Shown: piece by piece, positions 1 to 9,600 of the stretch
How positions within the stretch are numbered: the stretch's first letter is position 1
How the letters are laid out: the number at the start of each line of letters is the position of its first letter
Source of the DNA: Eledone cirrhosa
Lineage: Eukaryota > Mollusca > Cephalopoda > Octopoda > Eledonidae
Reading direction: 5' to 3'
Length of the DNA stretch: 64,000 bases
NCBI GenBank assembly: GCA_964016885.1
Contig: OZ024744.1
Coordinates: forward strand, 29,963,949-30,027,948
Program-made: the position numbers and the translations under genes
Notes under the pieces: generated by a model
The model's database searches: none
Seen by the model: the letters and a program-made list of their open reading frames with translations, nothing else
What the model was told of the DNA's origin: nothing

Positions 1-1
1 C

Positions 2-340
2 GAGAATGCTGAGGATGGCTCTGAACATTAATCAGTATACACTGAGGATGAAGAGCTCAGAGCTGTATGTCAGTCTCCCAAAAGTCAGCGCGAAAGTGAC
101 ACAGAGGAGACTGAGGTAAGTTGGACATGCTCACCGACATCCAGAGTTGGCATTGCACTCAGTGCTCCTGTGGGAGTTGCTACATGGACACACTGCGAGA
201 GGAAGACCAAGGTAACGTATGTTGATGCCCTAAGGACAGACACTGGTCTGTTGGAGACGCAGAACATGGCGGTGATGATGAAGGACAGAGACCGCTGGAG
301 AGAACTCGTCCATGGATCTCTGGAATTTTACCTGCCCTAG
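2..340 (+). pseudogene. C-terminal remnant of a LINE ORF
   Basis: In the frame ending at the TAG at 338-340 the last 48 codons (197-337) read ...TKVTYVDALRTDTGL..., then MMKDRDRWRELVHGS. This Y-x-D-x-L-x-x-D-T-G plus 'DRDxWR' pattern is the usual end of the reverse-transcriptase ORF in several invertebrate non-LTR retrotransposons (RTE-like and related). The RT domain itself would lie to the left of the window. Upstream codons in the same frame (about 32-196) are acidic and Ser/Thr-rich, and I do not recognise them. A TAA at 29-31 interrupts the frame, so this is a broken fragment. The stop codon is followed at once by the A-run, as in a short 3' tail. An alternative reading is that the GAG/GTAAGT at 113-121 is a splice donor of a host exon; I rate that low. 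Confidence 0.55.
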
Positions 341-346
341 AAAAAA

Positions 347-380
<34 letters not shown>

Positions 381-383
381 TTT
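341..383 (+). repeat. A-run plus (TA)n retrotransposon tail
   Basis: A run of about 23 A residues begins immediately after the TAG at 338-340 and passes into (TA)n and then TTTT. The position, directly behind a LINE ORF end on the same strand, fits a retrotransposon 3' tail that later expanded into a microsatellite. Confidence 0.7.
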
Positions 384-1332
384 TAGTTATAGAAATCAGC
401 TAGTTACCCCCCCTTACGCATAACTCCCCTTGATCACACACACACTTCCGGAAAATAATACGATGTCAATTTTCGCAACAAAAACAACCTGCTCTATAGA
501 ATTGAATTAGAGATCAACAAGCTGTGGTGTTCTAACAAGGTTCATCAAGCATCCAATGTTGAATCATCGTGGATTGTGTGAGGGACATATAGTCTATAAA
601 TTGCGTTTTCTGGATTGTGAAAATGGTGGTGTATGCGTGGACCGTGGCGTTGTTTTGCTTCTCATTTTTAATATTTTTGATATTTCTCTACACACAGGCT
701 TCTATATCATACATATATAAAAAATACTTTACCAATACAACCCCCATAATACTCTTGATTGCCCGCTTAAACTGCTTGTATTACATAAAACACCCTGCCA
801 CACTTTAATCTTATATAAATAAGACACACGTGCATGCCCCACGTGTAACTATTGCATACACTAACTACTTCAAACTATCCTCTTGCTTTATCTTCGTAAA
901 CTGCCAATATTGTATTTTAACTTTAATTTTGTCCTTTAATATGACTTTAATCTTTGTATGTAAATTGCCATGCTATATTATTATAATGGATGTCAATACA
1001 CTGTGCATCGATATATACATATGTTTCTATATGTCTCTTGTGTTGGAAAGGAGGTCAAGTATGTAAAAAATCATTGAAAAATTGCTCCGAAGACTCCAAA
1101 CCTCGGTTTGGAAGAAACAATTGTAAGCGAATAAATGGTTTAAACAGAACTTTGATTCATGTAATTTCTATATAACTGCTCTGTAGAACAACTGATGTTG
1201 TTACATTGAGCTATTTATCTTACTGGTAATAAGGTAGTAATAAATTACTGTCTTTCACTGTTTAGGGTTTAAAATATATATAACTATAAAAGGTTTTAGT
1301 ATATACATAAACATAAATAGTATCCTTAATAC
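384..1332. other. AT-rich DNA, no gene seen
   Basis: Only short open frames of 61-78 codons occur here. They show no recognisable domain, biased codon use or homologous motif. A short CA run lies near 436-445. I see no RNA gene and no transposon signature I can name. Confidence 0.6.
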
Positions 1333-1358
1333 TATATATATATATATATATATATATC
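1333..1358. repeat. (TA)n microsatellite
   Basis: An uninterrupted TA dinucleotide tract of about 13 units, flanked on the left by AT-rich DNA and on the right by a more GC-balanced segment starting CCAGGGAGTG. Confidence 0.9.
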
Positions 1359-2024
1359 CAGGGAGTGTAACGTGGTGTTACTGTAGGTTCACCTGGGTGA
1401 GCACTCGATGTTTAGTTCACGTCAGTATCGAGGTGTAGAGCCAGACAGAGTGTAATATAATAATACAAGGACAAATGGTTACTCCTTCATTACGTTCATT
1501 GGTTGGTGATGCACGTTTCGCCATTGATCAGCTCCAGGTTCGATCTGTATCGATCTAGCCCGACTCAAAAGCTCGTCGGACCTCTGTTGTAGTAATGACA
1601 GAATCAGTATAAAAAGTCTAACGTTCATATGTTGGTCTGTTTAAGTTGTTTTGATTGGTGGATTAGTTTCGAGGAGTGTTTTCGCCTGTAATGTGGGTGG
1701 GAGTAGTGACGAGTTAGGGTGGGGAGCAAAAGTTGATGTGAGTAGCGGGGTGTGGCGTTTTGACTGTCCTTAGACATGTTTGCGTGTTGAGATGTTATGT
1801 GAGGTGTGGAGGAGGTGGTGGTGCGGTGTATGGTATGAGATGAAGATTGTGGTGTTTTACTGGTAGGGGTAGGATGTTGTAAGGCATCGTTAAGGGGTCA
1901 TGCGCTATAAGGAATTACTGAGCTGATAGGATAGTACACATGAAAGATGTATATACACAAAGAAGAAAATTATAAAAAAAAATTATGAAAAATATATATA
2001 CAAAAGTATATACATATGGAATTA
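1359..2024. other. Unassigned segment, no gene seen
   Basis: Base composition is more balanced than on either side. The stretch at about 1660-1860 is clearly G/T-rich. GTATAAAAAG at about 1610 resembles a TATA box, but no ORF, splice pattern or initiator supports a promoter. It could be part of an old mobile element (it follows a TA tract and starts TGTAACG), but I cannot identify ends or a coding relic. Confidence 0.45.
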
Positions 2025-2025
2025 A

Positions 2026-2059
<34 letters not shown>

Positions 2060-2076
2060 ATATATCTATATATATT
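2025..2076. repeat. (CA)n / (TA)n compound microsatellite
   Basis: ACACACAC interrupted by AAA at 2038-2040, continuing as CACACACA and then passing into ATATATAT with one TCTATA interruption. The short minus-strand open frame across it only translates the dinucleotide repeat. Confidence 0.88.
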
Positions 2077-2871
2077 TTCTCGCGAGACAGTTCTTTCGTT
2101 GCTATGGACCCCGCGGCTGAATTAACGGTCGATATCTTCAATTTGCAAAGCCTTTTAAACTGTATGTTATTACTCTGAGGTTTTATACCTTTTCGAGTGC
2201 TTGGCTGCACTTCTGAATGCATTCGTCGGCTTAGCTGCGGCTCGAGCTTCGAATATGCTGTACCTCCATTTGTATTACTATCTCCTAGACCTAATGACCC
2301 AATTTTATTGATTGGTTAATTATTTATGTTTGTTTAATAACGGTCTGGTTGAGTGCTTAATTCAGTTTGTGTACGGAACTTATTCCATTCCTCATAATTT
2401 GAATTTGACCGCCATAAACCGGGTGTTAGCTCCCTTTGGAGAAACATGTGTCCTCACAACCGGACTGGCGTCAGAACGGAAGCCTGTTGAGAAATTAAAT
2501 CCACCGTTCGATCTTTCAGAACCTTAACTTGCATACACCGTAAGCGGATTTTGTGGATTTCGGATTTACAGAAACCTAGCTGAGATATTAAAAAATTTCG
2601 AAGTGATGGTCCAGGTTTGTTATATATAAGCATTTTCCCTTACATAGGACATATAGTCCCACAGCCAGCAAATATATTGCTTTCAGCCAGCTAGTGCAGG
2701 ATCGAATGGGGCCGTAAACGTGACCTACACGTGAACTGGTCGTTAGTAGAAGCAGGAGTAGCATAGACATGTTGTCTGCCACACCACTAAAAATAGCAGC
2801 TAGGTAAACAACGGATTTTTTCTCTACACATGGGAGTATTTACATAAAATGAGATATTAATCTTATTTTAT
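2077..2871. other. Unique-looking DNA, no gene supported
   Basis: A 71-codon plus-strand open frame (2312-2527) and a 64-codon minus-strand frame (2588-2782) are present. Neither has a recognisable motif, signal peptide or repeat, and both are near chance length for this composition. No RNA gene or transposon signature was seen. Confidence 0.5.
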
Positions 2872-2926
2872 GCAGCAGCATCTTCATCATCATCGTCGTC
2901 ATCATCGTTGTCGTCGTCGTCGGTCG
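2872..2926. repeat. Mixed trinucleotide tract (GCA, TCA, TCG)
   Basis: A run of GCA, ATC/TCA and GTC/TCG triplets with a T-C strand bias. It abuts the left end of a SINE-like copy. Confidence 0.8.
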
Positions 2927-3130
2927 GTGGAATTATAGAATCTGTAGAGCGACAGATTAAATGTCTTGCGTTATTTAGTTAGTTATCTCCCTTCCGTCTA
3001 GAAATCATATCTCTTCTGCCCAACTTGACTCTGCATTTTCGTCCTTCTACGATCGTTAAAATAAATACTTTTCTATTGCTGTGGTGAGGCAGGGATCTAT
3101 TTAATTGGCTCCAAGATCCCGATAATATAA
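2927..3130 (+). mobile_element. Diverged cephalopod-type SINE copy
   Basis: The segment lines up in order with the SINE I recognise from cephalopod DNA. It has a head region (AGAATCTGTAGAGCGACAG at about 2942-2960), then GTCTTGCGTTATTTAG, then the middle part CTGCATTTTCGTCC at about 3032. This is followed by a degraded 'tcgataaaataagtac' type core (TCGTTAAAATAAATAC at about 3053-3068) and a mutated 'ctggggtcgat' stretch. No autonomous coding capacity is expected. Divergence is high, so this is an old copy, and the exact ends are uncertain. Recognition is from memory of the family. Confidence 0.5.
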
Positions 3131-3269
3131 GGTTTTGTGTTTTTGTTAGAAATATGTTATTTTAAGAAGGTAAAAAGGGCGGAGAATAGCAGAATCGGCA
3201 GAATACCGGAAAATGGATTATGGGCTTTACTTATCTCCCATGACGTCGTTATTTCAAATCCAACTGGGA

Positions 3270-3556
3270 GTTTACTTTGTCTTCCATTCGTCTAAGGTTG
3301 AGACAGCGAATAAGCATGATTGGCGACATCTCTCTGTTCTCTGAGTTCAAAACCTGCTGAGGAAATCCTTTCGAAGTTGATAAATTAAGTACCAGTCTAA
3401 TACTGAGACCGATTCTTCCTCTATACCTTTTTTTTTATGACCACCCCTCTCCCCCTCTCTCCCTCTCTCTCTTTCTCTCTCTCTCTTTCTCTGAAATGAA
3501 TATAACCACCAAAAATTGCTGGCCTTGTGCCAAAATTAGAACCTATAATATATTTT
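3270..3556 (+). mobile_element. SINE copy with internal (CT)n expansion
   Basis: CTGAGTTCAAAACCTGCTGA (about 3340) and GATAAATTAAGTACCAGTCT (about 3380) match the conserved core of the same SINE. The 'ctggggtcgat' region is represented by ATACTGAGACCGATT. In the family a C-rich linker is then followed by a 'ggccttgtgcc' end. Here that end is present (TGGCCTTGTGCCAAAA at about 3521), but the linker has grown into a (CT)n tract at 3445-3492. The left boundary is uncertain. Confidence 0.62.
3445..3492. repeat. (CT)n microsatellite inside the SINE
   Basis: Nearly perfect CT tract with C-run and TTT interruptions. It occupies the position of the normal pyrimidine-rich linker of the surrounding SINE, so it probably arose from it. 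Confidence 0.85.
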
Positions 3557-3854
3557 TGTTTTGTTTATTTCTTTATGTACTCTTCATTTACAGAAAATAT
3601 CTTGATATCAGAAAATAGCCTAATAAGGTACGGGAGTGTTGAGGTGCATACTTAAATTAATTTAGCATGAGAGAATTCTAAAAAGCCTTTATACATTAAA
3701 ATTGAGATATTTGATGCGCAACGGTAGCAATGACATAATTTATATTATGTTATTTATATTATATATGAAATTGAAATATAGTAAAATGAAATATCTGTGG
3801 GAGAATTAGTGGACTTGTGTTATTGACATAAATATAATATATTTGATGTATTGA
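3557..3854. other. AT-rich spacer, no gene seen
   Basis: Strongly A/T-rich with short TA runs and no open frame of note. It separates two SINE copies in opposite orientation. Confidence 0.55.
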
Positions 3855-3995
3855 TTTCTAATTTAGGCACAAGAACAGAAATAAACCCTAGTACCTTAAT
3901 TAACTAGAACTTTATTTTAATGAACCAGGAACGATAAAAGGTAAAGGTGGTCACGGTGGGATTTAAACTCAGAATGCAAAAGGTCCAGAACAAAC
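3855..3995 (-). mobile_element. SINE copy, reverse orientation
   Basis: Read on the plus strand it starts TTCTAATTTAGGCACAAG (the complement of the 'cttgtgcc' end). It continues through a degraded 'tcgaccccagtac' stretch (AACCCTAGTACC) and 'ggtacttattttatcgacccc' (AACTTTATTTTAATGAACC), and then AAAGGTAAAGGTGGTCACGG and GGGATTTAAACTCAGAATGC. The order matches the SINE in antisense. Internal substitutions and small deletions show that it is old. Confidence 0.6.
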
Positions 3996-4074
3996 ACAGT
4001 GGAACCTCAGTTCACGAACTTAATTCGTTCCTGAAGATTTGTAAACCCAAAATATTTTTCCCACACGAAATGTT
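3996..4074. mobile_element. MITE-like fragment
   Basis: CAGTGGAACCTCAGTTCACG followed by AACTTAATTCGTTCCTGAAG, then GTAAACCCAAAATATTTTTCC, resembles a short non-autonomous DNA-transposon type repeat seen in many animal genomes ('agtggaacctcggttcacgaacttaattcgttcc'). Only one end is present; the other side passes into the GA tract. No terminal inverted repeat partner or target-site duplication is visible, so the superfamily is not assigned. Confidence 0.45.
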
Positions 4075-4090
4075 GAGAGAGAAAGAGAGA

Positions 4091-4167
<77 letters not shown>

Positions 4168-4178
4168 AGAGAGAGAGA
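4075..4178. repeat. (GA)n microsatellite
   Basis: GA dinucleotide tract of about 100 bp with GATAGATAGATA near 4093-4103 and a run of seven G at about 4161-4167. It directly follows the MITE-like fragment. Confidence 0.92.
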
Positions 4179-4339
4179 CTATGTGTTAAATACAGATAGA
4201 TATAACCATAGTAACTAACTACACAGCATGTGACGCTTTCCTGACGATACTCCCAGCTTGTCGAAGACAATAGACCAGGTGATGTCCAAGTAGGAAATAA
4301 CAACAAAGGAAGAACAACCTTCATGAAAAATCCTTTCAT
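4179..4339. other. Short spacer before the LINE fragment
   Basis: No open frame or motif is recognised. It may include further decayed LINE sequence upstream of the recognisable part, because the plus-strand frame of the LINE stays open to about 4322. Confidence 0.35.
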
Positions 4340-4518
4340 AGCACCTTCTTTAAGAAAACGGAATTTAGAGATCCACAGACATGGAACTGGTTAAAAAAAG
4401 GAGACCTTAAAAAAAGTACAGGAGGAATGCTTATGGCTGCACAAGAGCAAGCCCTCAGAACGAAGTGGGTGAAACACCATATTGACAAGGAGGAGGCTAG
4501 CTCACTGTGTAGGATATG

Positions 4519-4610
<92 letters not shown>

Positions 4611-5226
4611 AGACTGTGGCTCACATTGTATCCGAGTGTAAACACCTAGCCCAGACTCACTATAAAGGCTGGAGACATGATGTGATGGGCAGGGTGATCC
4701 ACTGGCATCTATGCAATGTAAACAATTTACCACCTTCTGAGAAGTGGTATGAGCATAAGCCAGAATCAGTGATAGAAAACGATCAGGTGAAGCTGCTGTG
4801 GGATTTTAGGATACAGGCGGACAAGAAACTGGAACACAATAGGCCTGACCTGGTGGTTTTGGACAAGGACAAAAGATCGTGCCTGATTGTAGATGTAGCC
4901 TGCCCATTTGACACATGAGTGTAAGAAAAGGAAAATTAACCGATACCAGGATTTAAAGTGGGAGTTAAAAAGGATTTGGGACTGTCAAGAGATCAAGGTC
5001 GTCCCGATTGTCATAGGAGCACTAGCTACTATCTCAAAGAGTTTTCAAGGATGGTTAAAGCAGATTAGTCCAGCCCCACTTTTTAGAACACTTCAAAAGG
5101 CATGCTTGCTGGGAACAGCAAGAACCCTCCGATACGTCCTGAATATCTGAGGCCTCAGATAGTGGCTTGATATTCATTTCAACAAATTTTCCAGTTAAAT
5201 AACATCAATGACTGAGACTCAAAGAA
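4340..5226 (+). pseudogene. 3' end of a LINE with restriction-like endonuclease
   Basis: Frame 2 (about 4340-4918) reads DPQTWNWLKKGDL, then QEQALRTKWVKHHID, a Cys-x2-Cys (4508-4519), a long Glu-Arg run, and His-x4-Cys (His 4622-4624, Cys 4637-4639). It ends in RPDLVVLDKDKRSCLIVDVA (4841-4900). The CCHC motif followed by a PD...D nuclease signature (Asp codons 4847-4849 and 4892-4894) is the C-terminal arrangement of R2/R4/NeSL-type LINEs, whose protein nicks the target DNA for target-primed reverse transcription. A frameshift at about 4905-4920 moves the frame to 4908-5150, where the conserved tail continues (NRYQDLKWELKRIW, VVPIVIGALATISKSFQGWL, LQKACLLGTARTLRYVL), ending at TGA 5148-5150. 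The 3' UTR is about 76 bp and then (AAT)n. The RT domain is absent, so this is a 5'-truncated dead copy. Confidence 0.85.
4520..4607 (+). repeat. (GA)n expansion inside the LINE zinc motif
   Basis: A pure GA tract of about 88 bp sits between the second Cys codon (4517-4519) and the His codon (4622-4624) of the CCHC motif. It is translated as about 14 Glu-Arg dipeptides, and the frame is kept on both sides. The normal spacing in this family is about 8 residues; here it is 34. Confidence 0.93.
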
Positions 5227-5257
5227 CAATAATAATAATAATAATAATAATAATAAT
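5227..5257. repeat. (AAT)n tract at the LINE 3' end
   Basis: About ten AAT triplets directly after the short 3' UTR of the plus-strand LINE. It is either the element's own tail or a pre-existing TAA-repeat target. Confidence 0.88.
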
Positions 5258-5328
5258 TGTTTCTACTTTTGGTACAAGGCCAGTAATTACTCAGTACATT
5301 ACTGGTACTTCATTTTATCGACCCCGTA
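5258..5328 (-). mobile_element. SINE fragment, reverse orientation
   Basis: TTCTACTTTTGGTACAAGGCC then ACTGGTACTTCATTTTATCG and ACCCCG match the antisense 'cttgtgcc' end and 'tggtacttattttatcgacccc' core of the SINE found at 3270-3556. The middle of the element is missing, and both sides run into AAT repeats. Confidence 0.6.
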
Positions 5329-5352
5329 AATAATAATAATAATAATAATAAT
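5329..5352. repeat. (AAT)n tract, tail of the minus-strand LINE
   Basis: About eight AAT triplets. On the minus strand this reads ATTATTATT directly after CCAATAAAGAAAGC, the apparent end of the element to the right, so it fits a retrotransposon tail. Confidence 0.88.
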
Positions 5353-5614
5353 GCTTTCTTTATTGGCCACAAGGTCTAACATGAAGAAAAACAATACAGA
5401 TGGCACAGAACGGTACAGGTCGATACAAAGTGAGTTTGGGCCGTGTAAAAAAGGTTATAACAAGAAGATAGAATATCAGAAAAATTCAAACAAAAAAAAT
5501 TCCCCAATAGGGGAGAAATTTCCAAGGGTCACTCGTGGCGAAAACCACACATAAGACCATGGCCACCCTGACCACCAGGGCAAGCGTCCTCTCTCAGTTT
5601 TCCCACCCCTCAGT
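5353..5614 (-). mobile_element. 3' UTR of the minus-strand LINE
   Basis: Non-coding stretch between the TAA-side end of the LINE reading frame and the ATT-type tail. On the minus strand it ends ...CTTGTGGCCAATAAAGAAAG, which contains an AATAAA. This end is similar to one I recall from abundant cephalopod LINE and SINE tails. Plus-strand open frames here are short and not convincing. Confidence 0.55.
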
Positions 5615-6612
5615 CTACAGGCGCATACTCAGAGCTGGCCCGTTCACTCGGACCAGACTCGCTACATTCACCCACCTTTCAACAAACTTACTAGAAGACA
5701 GCACTTGCCTCTTCACCCTGATTTTCCTCTTCAAGTGAAACTTGAAAAAGTTATTCAGGAATTGGCCGGAGAGGAAAGTGTCTGTCTTCAACCCTTTGAA
5801 CCTTGTCCACCACACAATCTCTTTCGCCATGGCCACCATGCAGATAAAAACTGCCTGCCCTTCCTCCTCTTTAAAGGAGGATGGCGGGGCTATCTGCACA
5901 ATGGACTCAGTCGATAACCGGATCCGTCCTACACGTGACAGCAAATGTTCGACATAGCTCCACAAGTCAGCAATGCTCGGACACTGAACGAATGCGTGCA
6001 CAATGGTTTCGTCACTCTGTGCGCATCTCGGACAGGCTCGGCTGACAGCACTTCCGTGCCTGTAGAGCTTATCTCGAACCGGCAACGCTCACCGGTAGCA
6101 CTGCCTGGCCAGGGATTTTTGAAAATTGTCCATAGGCCCAGGGCTGAAAGTTCTCTTGAAGAGAGCGAACAACTGATCGTCTTCGACGCCCAGGGTCTCT
6201 CCGAGAACGTCGTCACTCTTCCCCTCCACTACTCCTCTATAGTATGCTGAGGTGGATGTTCCACCGATACTGGTGCCCAGCTGGTAGAAGACTGTGAGCG
6301 CTTGGAGACATTCCAGCTTCCAAGCGCTATATCTCGTTTTTTTCCTGATACTAGACTGCAGTTCCGTTAATGAGCCGAGCTGGGGAAAACACGTCTGGCA
6401 AACGGTGACCACACCTGTTCACCGTTAAGAAAGCACCAGAGATGACGCAGCCTCAGCGCTTGTTGCGCATCACCAACCACGGCATGCCAAGTCCTCCACG
6501 CAAAGGGTGCTGACAGCAGATGGATCGTCTGACCATGGGAGCACATCCCTTCCATAAAAAGTGGAAGAGGAGGCGCTCCATTTTTGTCAGAGTTAGGCCG
6601 GGGCAAGGCACA
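5615..6612 (-). pseudogene. 5'-truncated LINE reverse-transcriptase C-terminus
   Basis: Read on the minus strand from the array edge, the protein starts PGLTLTKMERLLFHFLWKG, then a run with 'HPLRGGLGMPW'. It shifts frame to LRLRHLWCFLNGEQVW (within 6367-6606), shifts again near 6410 to LGSLTELQSSIRKKTRYSAW (6089-6412), and meets an in-frame TGA at 6089-6091. It then continues in the same frame through a CCHC motif, Cys-x2-Cys-x8-His-x4-Cys (5981-6034), to the stop at 5615. The order (W-rich 'FxW', GGLG, then the zinc-binding zf-RVT-like motif) is the thumb and C-terminal part of Tx1/L1-like LINE reverse transcriptases. The polymerase core and the N-terminal endonuclease are missing. Two frameshifts and one stop make it non-functional. 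The clade is inferred from memory. Confidence 0.8.
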
Positions 6613-9600
6613 ACGGTTATTGTTGTTATTGTTGTTTTTGTTGGTACTGTTGTTACTAGTATTGTTGTTATTGTTGTTGTTTTTGTTGGTACTGTTGTTG
6701 CTGTTATTATTTTTGTTGTTGTTTTTGTTGGTACTGTTGTTACTGTTATTGTTGTTGTTGTTTTTGTTGGTACTGTTGTTACTGTTATTGTTGTTGTTGT
6801 TTTTGTTGGTACTGTTGTTGCTGTTTTTGTTGTTATTGTTGTTATTGTTGTGTTTTTTTGTTGATACTGTTGTTGCTGTTATTGTTGTTATTGTTGTTGT
6901 ACTTGTTGGTACTGTTGTTACTGTTATTGCTGTTATTGTTGTTATTGTTGTTTTTGTTGGTACTGTTGTTGCTGTTAATGTTGTTATTGCTGTTGTTTTT
7001 GTTGATACTGTTGTTGCTGTTATTGTTGTTGTTGTTGTTTTTGTTGGTACTGTTGTTACTGTTATTGTTGTTATTGTTGTTGTTTTTGTTGGTACTGTTG
7101 TTGCTTGTATTGTTGTTATTGTTGTTGTTTTTGCTGGTACTGTTGTTGCGGTTATCGTTGTCGTTGTTGTTGTTTTTGTTAGTACTGTTGTTACAGTTAA
7201 TGTTGTCGTTGTTGTTGTTTTTGTTGATAATGGTATTGTTGTTATTGTTGTTGATTTTGTTTGTACTGTTGTTGCTGTTATTGTTGTTGTTGTTGTTATT
7301 TTTGTTGATACTGTTGTTGCTGCTATTTTTTGTTGCTGTTGTTGTTGTTTTTGTTGGTACTGTTGTTGTTGTTATACTTGTTGTTGTTGTTGATACTGTT
7401 GTTGCTGGTATTGTTGTTATTGTTGTTGTTTTTGTTGGTACTGTTGTTGCTGGTATTGTTGTTGCTGTTGTTGTTTTTGTTGATACTGTTGTTACTGTTA
7501 TTGTTGTTATTTTTATTGTTTTTGTTGGTACTGTTGTTGCTGTTATTGTTGTTATTGCTGTTGTTTTTGTTGGTACTGTTGTTACTGTTATTGTTGTTAT
7601 TGTTGTTGTTTTTGTTGGTACTGTTGTTACTGTTATTGTTGTTGTTGTTGTTTTTGTTGATACTGTTGTTGCTGTTATTGTTGTTATTGTTGTTGTTTTT
7701 GTTGGTACTGTTGTTGCTGGTATTGTTGTTATTGTTGTTGTTTTTGTTGTTACTTTTGTTACTGTTATTGTTGTTGTTGTTGTTGTTTTTGTTGGTACTG
7801 TTGTTCCTGTTATTATTGTTGCTATTGTTGTTTTTGTTGTTACTTTTGTTGCTGTTATTGTTGTTGTTGTTGTTGTTTTTGTTGGTACTGATATTGCTGT
7901 TATTATTGTTATTGTTGTTGATTTTGTTGGTACTGTTTTTGCGGGTACTGTTGTTGTTGTTGTTGTTTTTGTTGGTACTGTTGTTGCTGGTATAGTTGTT
8001 ATTGTTGTTGTTTTTGTTGATACTGTTGTAGCTGTTATTGTTGTTGTTGTTGTTGTTTTTGTTGGTACTGTTGTTGCTGTTATTGTTGTTACTGCTGTTG
8101 TTTTTGTTGGTACTGTCGTTGCTGGTATTGTTGTTATTGTTGTTGTTTTTGTTGGTACTGTTTTTGCTGGTATTGTTGTTATTTGTGTTGTTTTTGTAGG
8201 TACTGTTGTTGTTTTTGTTGTTATTGTTGTTATTGTTGTTGTTTTTGTTGATACTGTTGTTGCTGTTATTGTTGTTATTGTTGTTGTTTTTGTTGGTACT
8301 GTTGTTGCTGTTATTGTTGATATTGTTGTTGTTTTTGTTGGTACTGTTGTTGCTGTTAATGTTGTTATTGTTGTTGTTTTTGTTGATACTGTTGTTGCTG
8401 TTATTATTGTTGTTGTTGTTTTTGTTGGTCCTTTGTTACTGTTATTGTTGTTATTGTTGTTGTTTTTGTTTGTACTGTTGTTGCTTGTATTGTTGTTTTT
8501 GTTGTTGTTTTTGTTGGTACTGTTGTTACTGTTATTGTTGTTATTGTTGTTGTTTTTGTTGGTACTGTTGTTACTGTTATTGTTGTCGTTGTTGTTGTTT
8601 TTGTTGGTACTGTTGTTACTGTTATTGTTGTTATTGTTGTTGTTTGTTGGTACTGTTGGTTAAGTTATTGTCGTTATTCTTGTTGTTTTTCTTGATACTG
8701 TTGTTGCTGGTATTGTTGTTATTGTTGTTGTTTTCGTTGGTACTGTTGTTGCTGTTATTATTTTTGTTGTTGTTCTTTATGTTGGTACTGTTGTTGCTGG
8801 TATTGTTGTTATTGTTGTTGTTTTTGTTGGTACTGTTGTTGCTGTTATTGTTGTTATTGTTGTTGTTTTTGTTGATACTGTTGTTGCTGGTATTGTTGTT
8901 GCTGTTGTTTTTGTTGATACTGTTGTTACTGTTATTGTTGTTATTTTTGTTGTTTTTGTTGGTTCTGTTGTTGCTGGTATTGTTGTTGTTGTTGTCTTTT
9001 TTTTGTTGATACTGTTGTTACTGTTGTTGCTGTTATTGTTGTTGTTTTTGTTGGTACTGTTGTTGCTATTATTGTTGTTATTGTTGTTGTTTTTGTTGAT
9101 ACTGTTGTTGCTGTTATTGTTGTTATTGTTGTTGTTTTTGTTGGTACTGTTGTTGCTGTTATTGTTGTTATTGTCGTTATTGTTGTTGTTTTTGTTGGTA
9201 CTGTTGTTGCTGGTATTGTTGTTATTGTTGTTGTTTTTGTTGTTACTTTTGTTACTGTTATTGTTGTTGTTGTTGTTTTTGTTGGTACTGTTGTTACTGT
9301 TAATGTTGTTGCTATTGTTGTTTTTGTTGTTACTGTTGTTGCTGTTATTGTTGTTGTTGTTGTTGTTTTTGTTTGTAGTGATATTGCTGTTATTATTGTT
9401 ATTGTTGGTGTTTTTGTTGGTACTGTTTTTGCGGGTATTGTTGTTATTGTTTTGTTTTTGTTGGTACTGTTGTTGCTAGTATAGTTGTTATTGTTGTTGT
9501 TTTTCTTGATACTGTTGTAGCTGTTACTGTTGTTGTTGTTGTTGTTTTAGTTGGTACTGTTGTTGCTGTTATTGTTGTTATTGCTGTTGTTTTTGTTGGT

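Noticed and set aside
1367..1382. GTAAC ... GTTAC inverted repeat after the (TA)n tract, as a possible transposon end
   Set aside because: The arms are only 5 bp, no partner end or target duplication is visible, and chance occurrence is likely.
1605..1625. TATA-box-like GTATAAAAAG
   Set aside because: No downstream reading frame, initiator or transcript evidence; such strings are common in AT-rich DNA.
4007..4339. A 110-codon minus-strand open frame with a Leu-Ser run
   Set aside because: Most of it translates the (GA)n tract at 4075-4178, and the rest has no recognisable motif.
5945..6250. Plus-strand open frames opposite the second LINE
   Set aside because: They are antisense to a clear minus-strand LINE with a CCHC motif and carry no features of their own.
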